A stretch of DNA of 64,000 nucleotides from Microbispora sp. H13382 (GCF_014161445.1 NZ_JABBXA010000003.1:434001-498000); one strand, 5' to 3'; positions 7,863 to 19,500 are shown, counted from the first letter of the stretch. Translations and numbers: made by a program. Notes: generated by a model not told the origin, from the letters alone.

Positions 7863-8465
7863 CGCGGCCTCGGATGCGAGCTTCTCGATCCTGGCGAAGT
7901 CGCCCGCCGTCACCAGGCTGCGCGGTGTGAGCCAGCTTCCGCCGACGCAGCCGACGTTCGGCAGGGCGAGGTAGGCCGGGGCGTTCGACGGGGTGATCCC
8001 GCCCGTGGGGCAGAACCGCACGTCGGGCAGCGGCCCGCTCAGTGCCTTGAGGTACGTGACGCCCCCGGCGGGCTCGGCCGGGAAGAACTTCAGCTCGCGC
8101 ACCCCGCGCTCGGCCAGTGTCATCGCCTCGGTGGCCGTGGCGACGCCGGGCAGGAACGGCACACCGGCCGCGAGCATGGCCGCGAGCAGGCCGGGCGTGG
8201 TGCCGGGGGAGACGAGGAAGCGGGCGCCGGCCTCCGTCGCGGCCTCCACGTCCTCCGGCGAGCGCACGGTGCCCGCGCCGACGACGGCCTCGGGCACCTC
8301 GGCGGCGATCCGCCGGATCGCGTCGAGGGCGACCGGGGTCCGCAACGTGACCTCGATGACCGGCAGGCCCCCGCCCACCAGGGCCCGGGCGAGGGGGACG
8401 GCGCTCTCGGCGTCGTCGAGGACGACCACCGGGACGACCGGCGCGAGGTCGAGAAGGTTGCTCAT
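7848..8465 (-). CDS. eda: KDPG aldolase (2-keto-3-deoxy-6-phosphogluconate aldolase)
   Basis: A 205-residue class I aldolase, the usual length, that cleaves KDPG to pyruvate and glyceraldehyde-3-phosphate, the last step of the Entner-Doudoroff pathway. The Schiff-base lysine is Lys126 in ELKFFPAE and the general base is Glu38 in VIEVTLRT. GAGTVRSPEDV, SPGTTPGLL and PTGGITPSNAP are also typical. The ATG at 8465 overlaps the glk stop (ATGA), so it is translationally coupled as the third gene of edd-glk-eda. Its 3' end is duplicated downstream. Confidence 0.96.
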   Translation of the reverse strand: MSNLLDLAPVVPVVVLDDAESAVPLARALVGGGLPVIEVTLRTPVALDAIRRIAAEVPEAVVGAGTVRSPEDVEAATEAGARFLVSPGTTPGLLAAMLAAGVPFLPGVATATEAMTLAERGVRELKFFPAEPAGGVTYLKALSGPLPDVRFCPTGGITPSNAPAYLALPNVGCVGGSWLTPRSLVTAGDFARIEKLASEAAALRP

Positions 8466-9432
8466 ACACGCTCCACATGGGGAAATCGTTGGGCGAGCCA
8501 GGCGGCCGCGCCCGTAAGCGCCGGCTGTTCGGCGATGATCAGTGAGGTGGCGATCGCGGCGGCGTACTCCGACAGCGCCGGCGCGGTCGTCTCGAACCGG
8601 GCCCGGAACGCGCTGCCGGGGATCCGCGCGACCAGGCGGGGCAGTACGCCGCCGCCCAGATAGACCCCGCCCCGCGCGCCGAGGGTGAGCGCCACGCCGC
8701 CGGCGAAGCCGCCGAGCAGGGCGAGGAAGACCTCGACGGTCTCGACGCAGAGCGGGTCGTCCGAGGAGGTGATCTGGGCCGCCGTGATCTGGGCCGCCGT
8801 GATCGTCGCGGGCGCGACGCCGCGCGCGAGCGCGAGGCCGCGGTAAAGCCGCGGCAGCCCGGTGCCCGACAGCAGGTGCTCGGCGTCGACGTACGGCAGG
8901 CCGTCCGCGCGCAGCGCCCGGACGATCTCCATCTCCAACTCCGTGACGACGGGGACGGCGACGTGCCCGCCCTCGCCGGCCACAGGCTGCCAGCCCTCGC
9001 GCACGGGGACCAGCCCGGCCACTCCGAGCCCGGTGCCGGGTCCGAGCACGGCCTTCGTCAGGCCCGCCGTCGGCGGGGGGCCGCCGAGCGGCACGAGGTC
9101 GTCCCCCGCGAGGTGCGGCAGCGAGATCGCCAGCGCCTCGAAGTCGTTGAGCAGCACCGTGAGCGGGATGCCGAGTTCCTCCACGGATCCCGACCACCCC
9201 GCGTTCGTCAGCCGGTACCGGTCCCTGTCGACCGGACCGGCGATCGCCAGGCACGCGGCCCCCGGCCGAACTCCGCCCGCATAATCTGCGAGATAGGCGG
9301 CTACGGCATCGGCAAGGCCGAGATGCTGGGAAACGTCGAGTACGGCTACCGCATCCGGCTGCCCTCCGGGCCGCGTCACCAAACCGAACCTGGCGTTGGT
9401 TCCGCCGATGTCCGCGACCAGCCAGGGAAGGC

Positions 9433-9436
<4 letters not shown>
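8462..9436 (-). CDS. glk: Glucokinase, bacterial Glk family
   Basis: A 324-residue enzyme that phosphorylates glucose to glucose-6-phosphate. The N-terminal phosphate motif is [10 protein letters not shown] at about 8-17, followed by [18 protein letters not shown] with the catalytic Asp, [13 protein letters not shown] and [21 protein letters not shown] is near the C-terminus. This is the proteobacterial-type Glk (PF02685), not the ROK-type glucokinase common in actinomycetes. The start is GTG 9436, overlapping the edd stop (GTGA). A 15-bp in-frame tandem duplication gives the peptide [11 protein letters not shown]. It feeds glucose into the pathway completed by edd and eda after G6P dehydrogenase and lactonase, which are not in the window. 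Confidence 0.94.
8770..8799 (-). repeat. 15-bp tandem duplication inside glk
   Basis: Two perfect copies of a 15-bp unit (GTGATCTGGGCCGCC on the plus strand) stand head to tail at 8770-8784 and 8785-8799 and add one ITAAQ repeat to the glucokinase in frame. Confidence 0.9.
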
Positions 9437-11262
<1,826 letters not shown>

Positions 11263-11423
11263 GGAAGGTCCTCCTCCTGCCGGTGCCGCCGCGAGGCGGG
11301 GTCGAACGCGCCCCGGGGGCGTCGTCCCGGGACGTGCGCCCGGCGGCACGTCCGGCCCCCGATCCGTTGATCGGGCACCAGGTGTCGATTGGGCACGGAT
11401 GGGACAGTATCGGGAAGTTATGC

Positions 11424-11483
11424 GACTTATCAAGCCTAGTTTTGTAACTCGAAATGAATAAGTCGTTGAACTTAGGTGAGTTC
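11424..11483. promoter_or_regulatory. Inverted repeats between edd and the ROK gene
   Basis: Two symmetric elements lie in an AT-rich stretch of the divergent promoter region. CGACTTAT (11423-11430) pairs with ATAAGTCG (11458-11465) across 27 nt. GAACT (11468-11472) and AGTTC (11479-11483) enclose TAGGTG and cover the ribosome site AGGTGAG of the ROK gene. They are candidate operators for autoregulation and for control of edd-glk-eda; binding is inferred. Confidence 0.45.
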
Positions 11484-11485
11484 CT

Positions 11486-12655
11486 GTGCTTCACTTACGC
11501 TCGATGTCACGTATAGCCACGACCGGCGAGGTCTTCCAGCTCATCCGGAGCGGGGAGGCGGTGACGCGTGCCGACATCGGCCGTGTGACGGGCCTGTCCC
11601 GGCCGGCCGTCGCGCACCGCGTCGCCGACCTGCTCCAGCGCGGGCTGATCGTGGAGGACGCCGAAGGGCCCTCCACCGGGGGCCGTCCGCCCGTGCGGCT
11701 GCGCTTCGCCGCCTCCGGGGGAGTCGTCCCGGTGGCCTCGCTCGGCGCCCGGCGCACCCAGATCGCGCTGTGCGACCTCGCGGGCGAGGTGCTGCACCGC
11801 ACCGACCTGGACATCGACGTCGAGGAGGGGCCGGACGTCGTGCTGCCCCTGCTCATGGACACCTGGGAGAAGCTGCTCGACGGGCGGGACGACGTCGTCG
11901 GCATCGGGCTCGGTGTTCCGGCGACCGTGGAGTTCGCCGCCGGGCGGGTCGAGAGCGCCCGCGTGATGGCGAGCTGGACCGGCGTGGTGATCCCGCCGAT
12001 CATCGCCGAGCGGTTCCGCGTGCCGGTGCTCGTGGACAACGACGTGAACGTCATCGCGATGGGCGAGCACCGCGTCGTCTACGCCTCCGAACTCGACGAC
12101 CTGCTGTTCGTGAAGGTCTCCACCCGCATCGGCGCGGGCGTGATCTCCGGCGGCGGCATCCTGCGCGGCGCGCTCGGCGCGGCCGGGGAGATCGGGCACA
12201 TCCCCGTGCGGGACGGCGGGGGCGTGCTGTGCCGCTGCGGCAACCTCGACTGCGTCGACTCGGTCGCCAGCGGCACCGCGATCCTGCGCGACCTGCGGGC
12301 CAAGGGCCGCGACGTGACGTCGCTCGCCGACGTGACCGCCCTGGTCCGGGCCGGCGACGCGGAGACCATGGCCGTGGTGCGGCAGGCCGGCCGCTGGCTG
12401 GGCGAGGTCATCTCCGGCGCGGTCAACCTGCTCAACCCCGCGGTCGTGGTCCTCGGCGGCGACGTCGCCGAGATGTTCCAGCCGCTGGTGTCCGGCGTGC
12501 GCGAGGTCGTCTACCGGCGCTCCACCCAGCTCGCCACCCGCAGCCTGCGCATCGAGCGCGGCCGACTCGGGCCCGGCGCGGGTATCACCGGCTGCGCCCT
12601 CATGGTCCTCGACCAGGTCCTGTCGGCCCGGGCCGTGGACGCCGCCGCCCGCTGA
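11486..12655 (+). CDS. ROK-family transcriptional regulator
   Basis: A 389-residue ROK protein with an N-terminal winged helix ([20 protein letters not shown], then [20 protein letters not shown]) and a sugar-kinase-like C-terminal domain. The domain has [13 protein letters not shown], and the ROK zinc site GEIGHIPV with the [14 protein letters not shown] cysteine cluster, so zinc binding is likely. GTG 11486 has AGGTGAG 5 nt upstream; ATG 11504 is an alternative. Divergent transcription from edd suggests control of the Entner-Doudoroff operon, probably sensing glucose or a sugar phosphate. The regulator-kinase fold is known for the family; the target is inferred from position. Confidence 0.92.
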   Translation: MLHLRSMSRIATTGEVFQLIRSGEAVTRADIGRVTGLSRPAVAHRVADLLQRGLIVEDAEGPSTGGRPPVRLRFAASGGVVPVASLGARRTQIALCDLAGEVLHRTDLDIDVEEGPDVVLPLLMDTWEKLLDGRDDVVGIGLGVPATVEFAAGRVESARVMASWTGVVIPPIIAERFRVPVLVDNDVNVIAMGEHRVVYASELDDLLFVKVSTRIGAGVISGGGILRGALGAAGEIGHIPVRDGGGVLCRCGNLDCVDSVASGTAILRDLRAKGRDVTSLADVTALVRAGDAETMAVVRQAGRWLGEVISGAVNLLNPAVVVLGGDVAEMFQPLVSGVREVVYRRSTQLATRSLRIERGRLGPGAGITGCALMVLDQVLSARAVDAAAR

Positions 12656-12657
12656 TT

Positions 12658-14514
12658 TCAGGAAGCCGGGGCGGCGATCCGCACGGCCGGGCCCCACTCG
12701 CGGTAGGTCGTCGTGAAGGACGACGAGTTCAGTCCCCGCCGCGGCAGGGACGCCTTCCAGGTGAACACGAACCTGACCGGCAGGTCCTCCTGGTCGAGCG
12801 TCAGGATGTACGAGATGCGGGACCTGTCCAGGCCCTGCTCCGGGGGCAGCCAGCTCGCGAGGAAATCGCGCAGCACGTAACCGGCGTCCGCGACCTGGAC
12901 GCCGCCCGAGTACGTCCTGCCGTCCTTCCCGGAGCGGTAGACCCTCGGGGTGGCGCCGACAAGGGTCAGGATCGTGGGGATCGAGCCGACGAGGATGAAG
13001 AGCGCGGCGCCCGCCGCAGCCGCGTCGTGCCGACCGGCGGCCTCTCCCTGCGGGTCGAGATCCAGCGGCAGCTTCTCGCCGTTCGGAAGGTGGACGTCGC
13101 GAGCGATGACGACGACGCGTTTCCACTCGTCCGCCGAATAGGCGATGCGCATGTCGTAGGAGTCGCCGTCGTACCGGTCTTCGGGATCATGGGTGAATCG
13201 GCCGGAGGCTCGCAGGTAGCTATCGCTCTCGGTGAACAGGCCCTCACAGGCGAACCTTGCGGAAGGAGTGGCCGTGACGGCGGCGTCGATCGCCGCCCCC
13301 AGCTCCGCCGGAGTCCCGGGAGCCGCGACCGGGGACGGCACGGACGCACGGGCCGGGGTCACCGGCGGCGAGGCGGCCCCGCCGGACGCGGAGCCCGGGG
13401 AGGCGGAGACGCTCACGGCGGGTCCGCCCGAAGCTGCGGCGAGGGAGGAGGAGCCGGAGGCCGTCGGCACGGGCGACGCCCCTGACCTCGACCCGAACGG
13501 CACGGCGCCGCCGGCTCCGGTCCCGCCGGGCAGGCGGGTGACCGCGATCCAGGTGCCCGCGAGGGCCGCGACCACCGCTCCCGCGCCGGCCAGCAGCGCC
13601 CGGCGGGGGAGCCGGTGCTCCCCGCCGCCCGTCGCCCCCGGCGCGAGGAGATCGGGGGCCTGTTCGATCGCCGCCTGCCGGCCCATCTGGAGCGCCGCGA
13701 CGTCCCCGCCGGAGGACGGCACGTCGTCCAGGAGGCTCAGGAGGACCTCGCGGGCGGTCGGCCGTCGCGCCGGGTCCTTGTCCAGGCAGCGTGTCACCAG
13801 ATCGCGCAGCCCGCCCGTCAGGTCACCGAGGGCGGGGTCGCCCTGCACGATGCGGTAGGCGATGGCCGCGGGCGTGTCCCGGCCGAACGGGGGCGACCCC
13901 GTGGCCGCGTACGTGATGGTGGAGCCCCAGGCGAACACGTCCGCCGGAGGCCCGATCCGGTCGCCGTGGAAGTGCTCGGGCGCCATATACGGCGGCGTAC
14001 CGGCTGGGAGGCCGGTGGTGGTCGAGGCGTCGACCAGCCGGGCGATGCCGAAGTCGATGACACGTGGCCCGTCGGGGCCGACCAGCACGTTGCTCGGCTT
14101 GAAGTCGCGGTGCACCACCCCCGCTCCATGGACGGCAGCCAAGGCGGTGATGGTGCCGATGGCCAGGCGATGCAGCACCGCGCCCATGAGCGGCCCGCCG
14201 CTCTCGATCACCTGCTGGAGCGATGGGCCGTCGACGAACTCGCTCACGATGTAGGGCGGGTCGGCGTCCAGCCTGGCGTCGATGATCCGCGCCGTGCAGA
14301 ACTCCGCCACCTGGCGTGCCGCGGCCAGTTCCCTGGCGAAGGACGTGGGAACGCCGATGGACGGCCGCACCCGCACGACCTTCACCGCCACCCTCTCCCC
14401 GGCCGGGGTTTCGCCGAGATACACCACGCCCTGGCCGCCTTCCCCCAGTCGGCCCACGAGGCGGTAGTCACCCAGCCGTTCGGGGTCTCCGGCACGTAAC
14501 GGACTTTCGGCCAT
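12658..14514 (-). CDS. Membrane Ser/Thr protein kinase (PknB-like)
   Basis: A 618-residue Hanks-type kinase. The Gly-rich loop GEGGQGV is at 24-30, the ATP-binding Lys at 45 (VAVKVV), HRDFKPSN with catalytic Asp137, and DFG at 154-156. AGTPPYMAPE forms the activation segment end. After the kinase lobe comes a linker, one membrane helix near residue 300 (LLAGAGAVVAALAGTWIAV), a Ser/Pro/Ala-rich stalk and an extracellular domain of roughly 200 residues with no repeat I can name (it has no PASTA sequence). ATG 14514 is chosen, with GAGGGG just upstream; ATG 14526 would add four residues. It is divergent from the ion channel gene at 14702. The ligand of the outer domain is unknown. Confidence 0.92.
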   Translation of the reverse strand: MAESPLRAGDPERLGDYRLVGRLGEGGQGVVYLGETPAGERVAVKVVRVRPSIGVPTSFARELAAARQVAEFCTARIIDARLDADPPYIVSEFVDGPSLQQVIESGGPLMGAVLHRLAIGTITALAAVHGAGVVHRDFKPSNVLVGPDGPRVIDFGIARLVDASTTTGLPAGTPPYMAPEHFHGDRIGPPADVFAWGSTITYAATGSPPFGRDTPAAIAYRIVQGDPALGDLTGGLRDLVTRCLDKDPARRPTAREVLLSLLDDVPSSGGDVAALQMGRQAAIEQAPDLLAPGATGGGEHRLPRRALLAGAGAVVAALAGTWIAVTRLPGGTGAGGAVPFGSRSGASPVPTASGSSSLAAASGGPAVSVSASPGSASGGAASPPVTPARASVPSPVAAPGTPAELGAAIDAAVTATPSARFACEGLFTESDSYLRASGRFTHDPEDRYDGDSYDMRIAYSADEWKRVVVIARDVHLPNGEKLPLDLDPQGEAAGRHDAAAAGAALFILVGSIPTILTLVGATPRVYRSGKDGRTYSGGVQVADAGYVLRDFLASWLPPEQGLDRSRISYILTLDQEDLPVRFVFTWKASLPRRGLNSSSFTTTYREWGPAVRIAAPAS

Positions 14515-14701
14515 GCAGCCCCTCATCCATCGCGATCACGGCTCTGCGGGCCAGAGTAGCGAAAGCACCTGCCCCGTCCAGGTGTCGTGCCGAGGGCTCG
14601 TCGGGCCGGCTGCGGCCGGGGGATCCATCCGGCCGGAACGGAATTGTCCGACGGGGGCACTAGGCTCTTGTCGATCTTCCGTGGCCCCCCAGGAGTCCTT
14701 C

Positions 14702-15469
14702 GTGCGTGAACGTGTCCGCCGCCTGATCGAGTCGCGGCGGTTCCAGCAGGCGATCACCGTGGTGATCCTCTTCAACGCGGCCACGCTGGGCGTCGAGACC
14801 TCCGCCGCGGCGGTCGCCCGGTACGGCACGGAACTGCACGTCGCCGACCACGTCGCGCTGTACGTCTTCGTGGCGGAGATCCTGGCCAAGATCTACGTCT
14901 ACCGGTGGCGGTTCCTGCGTGACCCCTGGAACGTCTTCGACCTGCTGATCATCGGCTTCTCGTTCCTGCCCACCGCGGGCGGCCTGTCGGTGCTGCGGGC
15001 CCTGCGCGTCCTGCGGGCGCTGCGGTTGATCTCGGTGGTGCCGTCGCTGCGCCGGGTGGTCTCCGCGCTGCTCACCGCCGTCCCCGGGATGACCTCGATC
15101 GTCGTCCTGCTCGGCCTCGTCCTGTACGTCGCCGCCGTCATGGGCACCAAGCTGTACGGCGCCGCCGCGCCCGACTACTTCGGCGACCTGCCCACGTCGC
15201 TGTACACGTTGTTCCAGGTCATGACGGGGGACGGCTGGTCGGAGATCAACCGTGAGCTGATGGAGACCCACCCCTCGTCGTGGATCTACTTCGTCGTGTT
15301 CGTGCTGGTCTGCACCTTCGTCGTGCTGAACCTCTTCATCGCGGTCGTGGTGAGCGCCATGGAGGAGGAGGCGAGGCAGGACAGCTCGACGCTCGCCGAG
15401 CTGTCGGCCCTGCGCGAGGAGATCAGGGGCCTGCGCGAGAGCCTGGGCGAACGGGTGCCCAGCTCGTGA
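14702..15469 (+). CDS. Single-domain voltage-gated cation channel
   Basis: A 255-residue member of the ion transport family (PF00520), the size of bacterial NaV-type subunits, which form tetramers. Six membrane segments can be placed. S4 holds Arg99, 102, 105 and 108, one every third residue (VLRALRVLRALRLI). The pore loop is TLFQVMTGDGWSEI with filter TGDGWS at 175-180, in place of the TLESWS of NaChBac-like channels. The tail from 220 is Glu/Leu-rich (EEEARQDSSTLAELSALREE) and fits the coiled coil that assembles these channels. GTG 14702 has AGGAG 6 nt upstream. The Asp in the filter might shift selectivity from sodium towards calcium; that is inference. Confidence 0.92.
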   Translation: MRERVRRLIESRRFQQAITVVILFNAATLGVETSAAAVARYGTELHVADHVALYVFVAEILAKIYVYRWRFLRDPWNVFDLLIIGFSFLPTAGGLSVLRALRVLRALRLISVVPSLRRVVSALLTAVPGMTSIVVLLGLVLYVAAVMGTKLYGAAAPDYFGDLPTSLYTLFQVMTGDGWSEINRELMETHPSSWIYFVVFVLVCTFVVLNLFIAVVVSAMEEEARQDSSTLAELSALREEIRGLRESLGERVPSS

Positions 15470-15483
15470 TCGCCACTTCCCGG

Positions 15484-15511
15484 GGGACCATCCCCGCGTG
15501 CGCGGGGAACC
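15484..15511. CRISPR. Solitary type I-E-like CRISPR repeat
   Basis: One 28-bp sequence has the plan of actinobacterial type I-E repeats: GGGACCAT, then the hairpin CCCCGC-GTGC-GCGGGG (15492-15507), then AACC. Read on the minus strand it ends in the familiar GGGGATGGTCCC. I found no second copy nearby and no cas gene in the window, so this is an orphan repeat, perhaps the remnant of an array or of an off-site integration. It lies 14 nt after the channel stop and its hairpin could also act as that gene's terminator. Confidence 0.6.
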
Positions 15512-15552
15512 GGAGTAGGCGGTGACGTCCCCTCGGGTGGTGTGACAACCCA

Positions 15553-15585
15553 CACCTGGCCGGGAGTCCGGCCCTCGGCCAGGTG
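15553..15585. terminator. Hairpin downstream of the channel gene
   Basis: CACCTGGCC at 15553-15561 pairs perfectly with GGCCAGGTG at 15577-15585 around a 15-nt loop that can pair further (GGG with CCC). There is no T-run. It may insulate the NRPS cluster from the channel gene. Confidence 0.5.
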
Positions 15586-16290
15586 CCGCCGGATCTCCGT
15601 CCGCATGGCCTCGGGCGGCTTCTACGGCGGCTTGGCGGCCGAGACGCCTCGGCGGCCGGGACAGCGCGATGAGCTCGCGGTCCGGCGCCCGGGGCGGGCC
15701 GCCCCGTCGTCGAGGCGGAGCACGGCATCGCCGAAGACCGCTCGGCGGTCTTTCACCGGGGCTTGACTCTCGCGACCGCCGGCTTGTTGATGTCGTGGAG
15801 TCCGGGCAGGCAGCGGGACGAATGCGGCAGGGGAAGCCGATCGAGCGGCCTCATTGGGAAAGTTGGATTTCTCGATGTAAGGCTATGCGTATAGCAGGGA
15901 GTCGGATATATATGGCTTGGGTCCTTTCGTTGGCCGGACCTTCCGACGATCTCCAGGGGTGAGAGATCGGCGTTACCGGGGGAAATATGGAAAGAGCTGT
16001 CCGACGTATGCCGAAGCAAGGATTTTCGGCCACGTCACGGGGTGTGAGCGGGATTCGGGGATATGCCGCGACGGCATGGAGTTAGAGGGCCTCTGACGGC
16101 CCATCGCGCCTGCTGAAGGCCATTACCAGGTAGTACGGCGGCGATCCGGGCGGGCGACGCGACTTCGGCTCATGGCGTGCGGTGGACACTCCCGTCGAGA
16201 TCGGCGGGAGATGCGGCACGCTTGGCGACCTGATCTGCGAAAAGCGTTGCCTTGGTGAACCGTGCGCTGATCGCACCGTGCGCTTATCAC
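15586..16290. other. Long gene-free leader upstream of the NRPS cluster
   Basis: About 700 bp without a convincing gene. The part from about 15860 to 16080 is clearly richer in A and T than its surroundings and contains GGATATATATGG, CTATGCGTATAG and short symmetric elements, so it may hold the cluster promoter and regulator sites. Short open frames of 60-100 codons exist on both strands but lack ribosome sites and recognisable motifs. Confidence 0.5.
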
Positions 16291-16304
16291 ACAGTAAACA
16301 CTGT
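16291..16304. promoter_or_regulatory. Palindrome just upstream of the mbtH-like gene
   Basis: ACAGT-AAAC-ACTGT is a perfect 5-bp inverted repeat with a 4-nt spacer, ending 1 nt before the AAGGGG ribosome site of the first cluster gene. TATCAC at 16285-16290 resembles a -10 box. The position fits an operator for a cluster regulator that is not encoded inside the cluster. Confidence 0.4.
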
Positions 16305-16320
16305 CAAGGGGTGTGTTTTG

Positions 16321-16560
16321 GTGTCCAATCCTTTCGACGATCCCGCTGGTCGGTTTTTTGTCGTGGTCAACGACGAAGGTCAGCACTCGCTCTGGCCGGC
16401 GTCCGGCAATGTGCCGGCTGGTTGGACGATTGTTCACGGGGCGGCCGACCGTTCTTCCTGCCTGGAATACATCAACGCCAACTGGACGGACATGCGGCCG
16501 CGCAGTCTGGTGGCGTACCTGGACCAGGTGGCTCCGCCTGGGCAGGAGGCGACTCGATGA
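16321..16560 (+). CDS. MbtH-like NRPS accessory protein
   Basis: A 79-residue MbtH-family protein, a chaperone that binds NRPS adenylation domains and aids their folding and activity. The signature is NDEGQHSLWPASGNVPAGW with the conserved Trp residues, and SCLEYINANWTDMRPRSL near the end. GTG 16321 (MSNPFDDPAG) matches the family start; AAGGGG is 9 nt upstream. Its stop overlaps the ATG of NRPS-1 (ATGA). It is the first gene of the cluster and the only MbtH copy, so it probably serves all six A domains. Confidence 0.97.
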   Translation: MSNPFDDPAGRFFVVVNDEGQHSLWPASGNVPAGWTIVHGAADRSSCLEYINANWTDMRPRSLVAYLDQVAPPGQEATR

Positions 16561-19500
16561 CCTCGGAAGCGAGCGCGGGCGCGACCGGCGTCGGGCAGGC
16601 CGGAGGGGACGAGAGGGCCGCCGCGGAGGCACGCCTGGAGTCCATGTCCGAGGCCAAGCGGCTGCTGTTCGAGAAGCGTCTCGTCCGGCGGCGTGCCGAG
16701 AACGACGACACCATCGTCCCCGTGCCGCGGACGGAGGCGCTCCCGCTCTCGTCCGCGCAGCGGCGCTTGTGGTTCATGGACCAGCTCAGCCCGGGCAGCG
16801 CGATGTTCAACGTGTCCGTGGCGCTCCGCTTCTCGGGGCCGCTGCGGCTCGACCTGCTGGCTCAGTCGGTACGGCGCCTCTTCCTCAGGCATGAGGCGCT
16901 GCGGACCGTCTTCACCGCGGCGGACGGCGAGCCGGTGCAGCGGATCCGGCCGGACGTCGAGGTGGACCTCACTCCCGTTCCGCTCCCCTGCGCGGGACCC
17001 GGCGACGCCGATCTCGAACCGGTCCTGCGGGAGGCGGCGGCGCGGCCGTTCTCGCTGGAGCGGGGGCCGCTGGCGCGCGCGCAGGTCTTCGGCCGCGATC
17101 CCGCCGACCACGTCCTTCTCCTGACCGTGCATCACAGCGTGTGCGACGGATGGTCGATGAGCGTCCTGGTCGACGAGCTGCTCGAGCTCTACTCCGCCGC
17201 TGTGGCGGGACGCGAGGCGAGCCTGAAGCCGCTCCCCCTCCAGTACGCCGACTACGCCGCCTGGGAGGCCCGTCCGGAGCGGGCGGCCGAACTGGCTGAC
17301 GGGCTCGCATACTGGCGTCACAAGCTGGACGGCGCGATCCCGGTCATCGAGCTTCCGCTCGACCGTCCGCGCCCGTCCGCCCAGAGCTTCCGTGGCGCCC
17401 GCCACCGGTTCACCCTGCCCACGCGGATCTGGCCGGCGGTCAAGGAGCTCGCGCGCGAGGAGCGGGTGACCCCGTTCATGGTGCTGCTCGCCGGGTTCGC
17501 GGCGCTGCTGTCGCGCTACTCGGGACAGGGCGAGATCTCGGTGTCGACGCCGGTGGCCAACCGGCCGCGCGTCGAGCTGGAAACCATGGTCGGCTTCTTC
17601 GCGAACTCGATCGTGCTGCGGATCGACACCTCGGGCGCCCCGACCTTCCGCGAGCTGGCGCGCCGTGTGCGCGAGGTCGCGCAGGAAGGGATCGCGCACA
17701 GCGCCGTGCCGTTCGACGCGGTGGTGGAGGCGGTCGATCCGCCGCGCAGCCTGAGCCACGCGCCACTGGCGCAGGTGCTGTTCGCGTTGGTGGACAACCC
17801 GGGGCTGGACGTCACGGCGGGCGACCTGCGCGTCACGACCGTCGACCACCACACCGGAACGGCGAAGTACGACCTGTCGCTGGAGCTCTGGCCGGACGCC
17901 GACGGCGTGCTGCACGGTGTCCTCGAGTACGCCGCCGATCTGTTCGAACCGGCCACCGTCGCCGACACGGCCGCGCACCTCGGCACCCTGCTCGACAGCC
18001 TCACCCACGCCCCGGACGGCACCATCGCGGACGCCCGCCTGCTGTCCGATGAGGAACTGCGCGAGATCGTCGTCGACTGGAACCGCACCGACGACCCGCT
18101 CCTGGGCGAGACGTACGCGCACGAACTGTTCGAACGGCAGGCGCGACGCACGCCGGACGCGCCCGCGCTGGTGTCGGGGGACCGAACGCTCACGTTCGCG
18201 GAGCTGAGCCGACGCGCCGACCGGCTGACTGCACGCCTGCGCGGCGCGGGCGTCAAGCCGGAGACGCGGATCGGCCTGTTCCTCGAGCGCGACGTCGAGC
18301 TGGTGGTCGCGGTGCTTGCCGCGCTGAAGGCCGGCGGCACGTACGTGCCGCTCGACGTGAGCGACCCGGCCGAGCGCGTGGCGTTCATGCTGGCCGACGC
18401 CGACACCCAGATCGTGATCACCACCCGCGCCCGCCGGGAGTCGCTGCCGGAGACCGGCGCGCACGTGCTCCTGGCCGACGACGACCGGCCCGACCGGCCC
18501 GACCAGCCGGAGCAGCCGGTGCCGCAGGAGCACGCGGAGCAGGCCCAGGACCCCCGGCCGCACCCGGAGAGCGCGAGCTACATCATCTACACCTCCGGCT
18601 CGACGGGCAGGCCCAAGGGTGCCGTCGTCACGCACCGGGGCCTCACCAACTATCTCGCCTGGGCGCTGACCTTCTACCGCGTCGCCGACGGCGGCGGCGC
18701 GCCGCTCGTCTCGCCGCTGCGCTTCGACCTGTCCGTGACCACGCTGTTCTGCCCGCTGCTGGCCGGCCGCCCGGTGGTGCTCGTCCGCGAAGGCGAGGAA
18801 CTGGACATGCTCGCCAAGTCGCTCGGCGCGGACCGGCTCGAATTCGGCCTGGTGAAGCTGACCCCGGCCCACCTGGAGGCGTTGGACAAGGCGCTTCCCC
18901 CGGCCACCGTCGAGGCGGAGGGTTACCTGGTCGCCGGCGGCGAGAGCCTGCACGGCAGCACCGTCGCCGCCTGGCGCGAGCGCGCGCCCGGGCTGCGCGT
19001 GGTCAACGAGTACGGTCCCACCGAGACCGTCGTCGGCTGCTGCGTCCACGAGGTGGACGAGCACACCGACCTGTCCGGGACCGTCCCCATCGGCCGGCCC
19101 ATCGCCAACACCCGGTTGTACGTCCTCGACGCGAACCTGGCGCCTGTCCCACGCGGCGCGGTCGGAGAGCTGTACGTCGGCGGTGCCGGCGTGGCACGCG
19201 GCTACCGGAACCGGCCCGACCTGACCGCCGAGCGCTTCCTGCCCGACCCGTTCTCCACCACGCCGGGCGCCCGCCTCTACCGCACCGGTGACCTCGCCAG
19301 GATGCGCGCCGACGGCGAGCTGGAATGCCTCGGCCGCGTCGACACCCAGGTCAAGGTCCGCGGCTACCGCGTCGAACTGGAGGAGATCGAGGCCACGCTG
19401 ACCCGGCTGGACGCGGTACGCGAAGCGGTCGTGCTGCTGCGGAAAGACCTGCCGGGCGAGGCCAGGCTGGTCGCGTACGTCACCACGACCGCGACCGGCA

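Noticed and set aside
15484-15511. A functional CRISPR array
   Set aside because: Only one repeat copy and no spacer-repeat periodicity or cas gene in the window.
15669-15962. Possible 97-codon gene in the gap before the NRPS cluster, and a minus-strand one at 15753-16019
   Set aside because: No ribosome site, no recognisable motif, and composition changes inside the frames.
16182-16556. Longer start for NRPS-1
   Set aside because: The extension overlaps the mbtH-like gene in another frame and has no NRPS features; ATG 16557 has the usual ATGA coupling.
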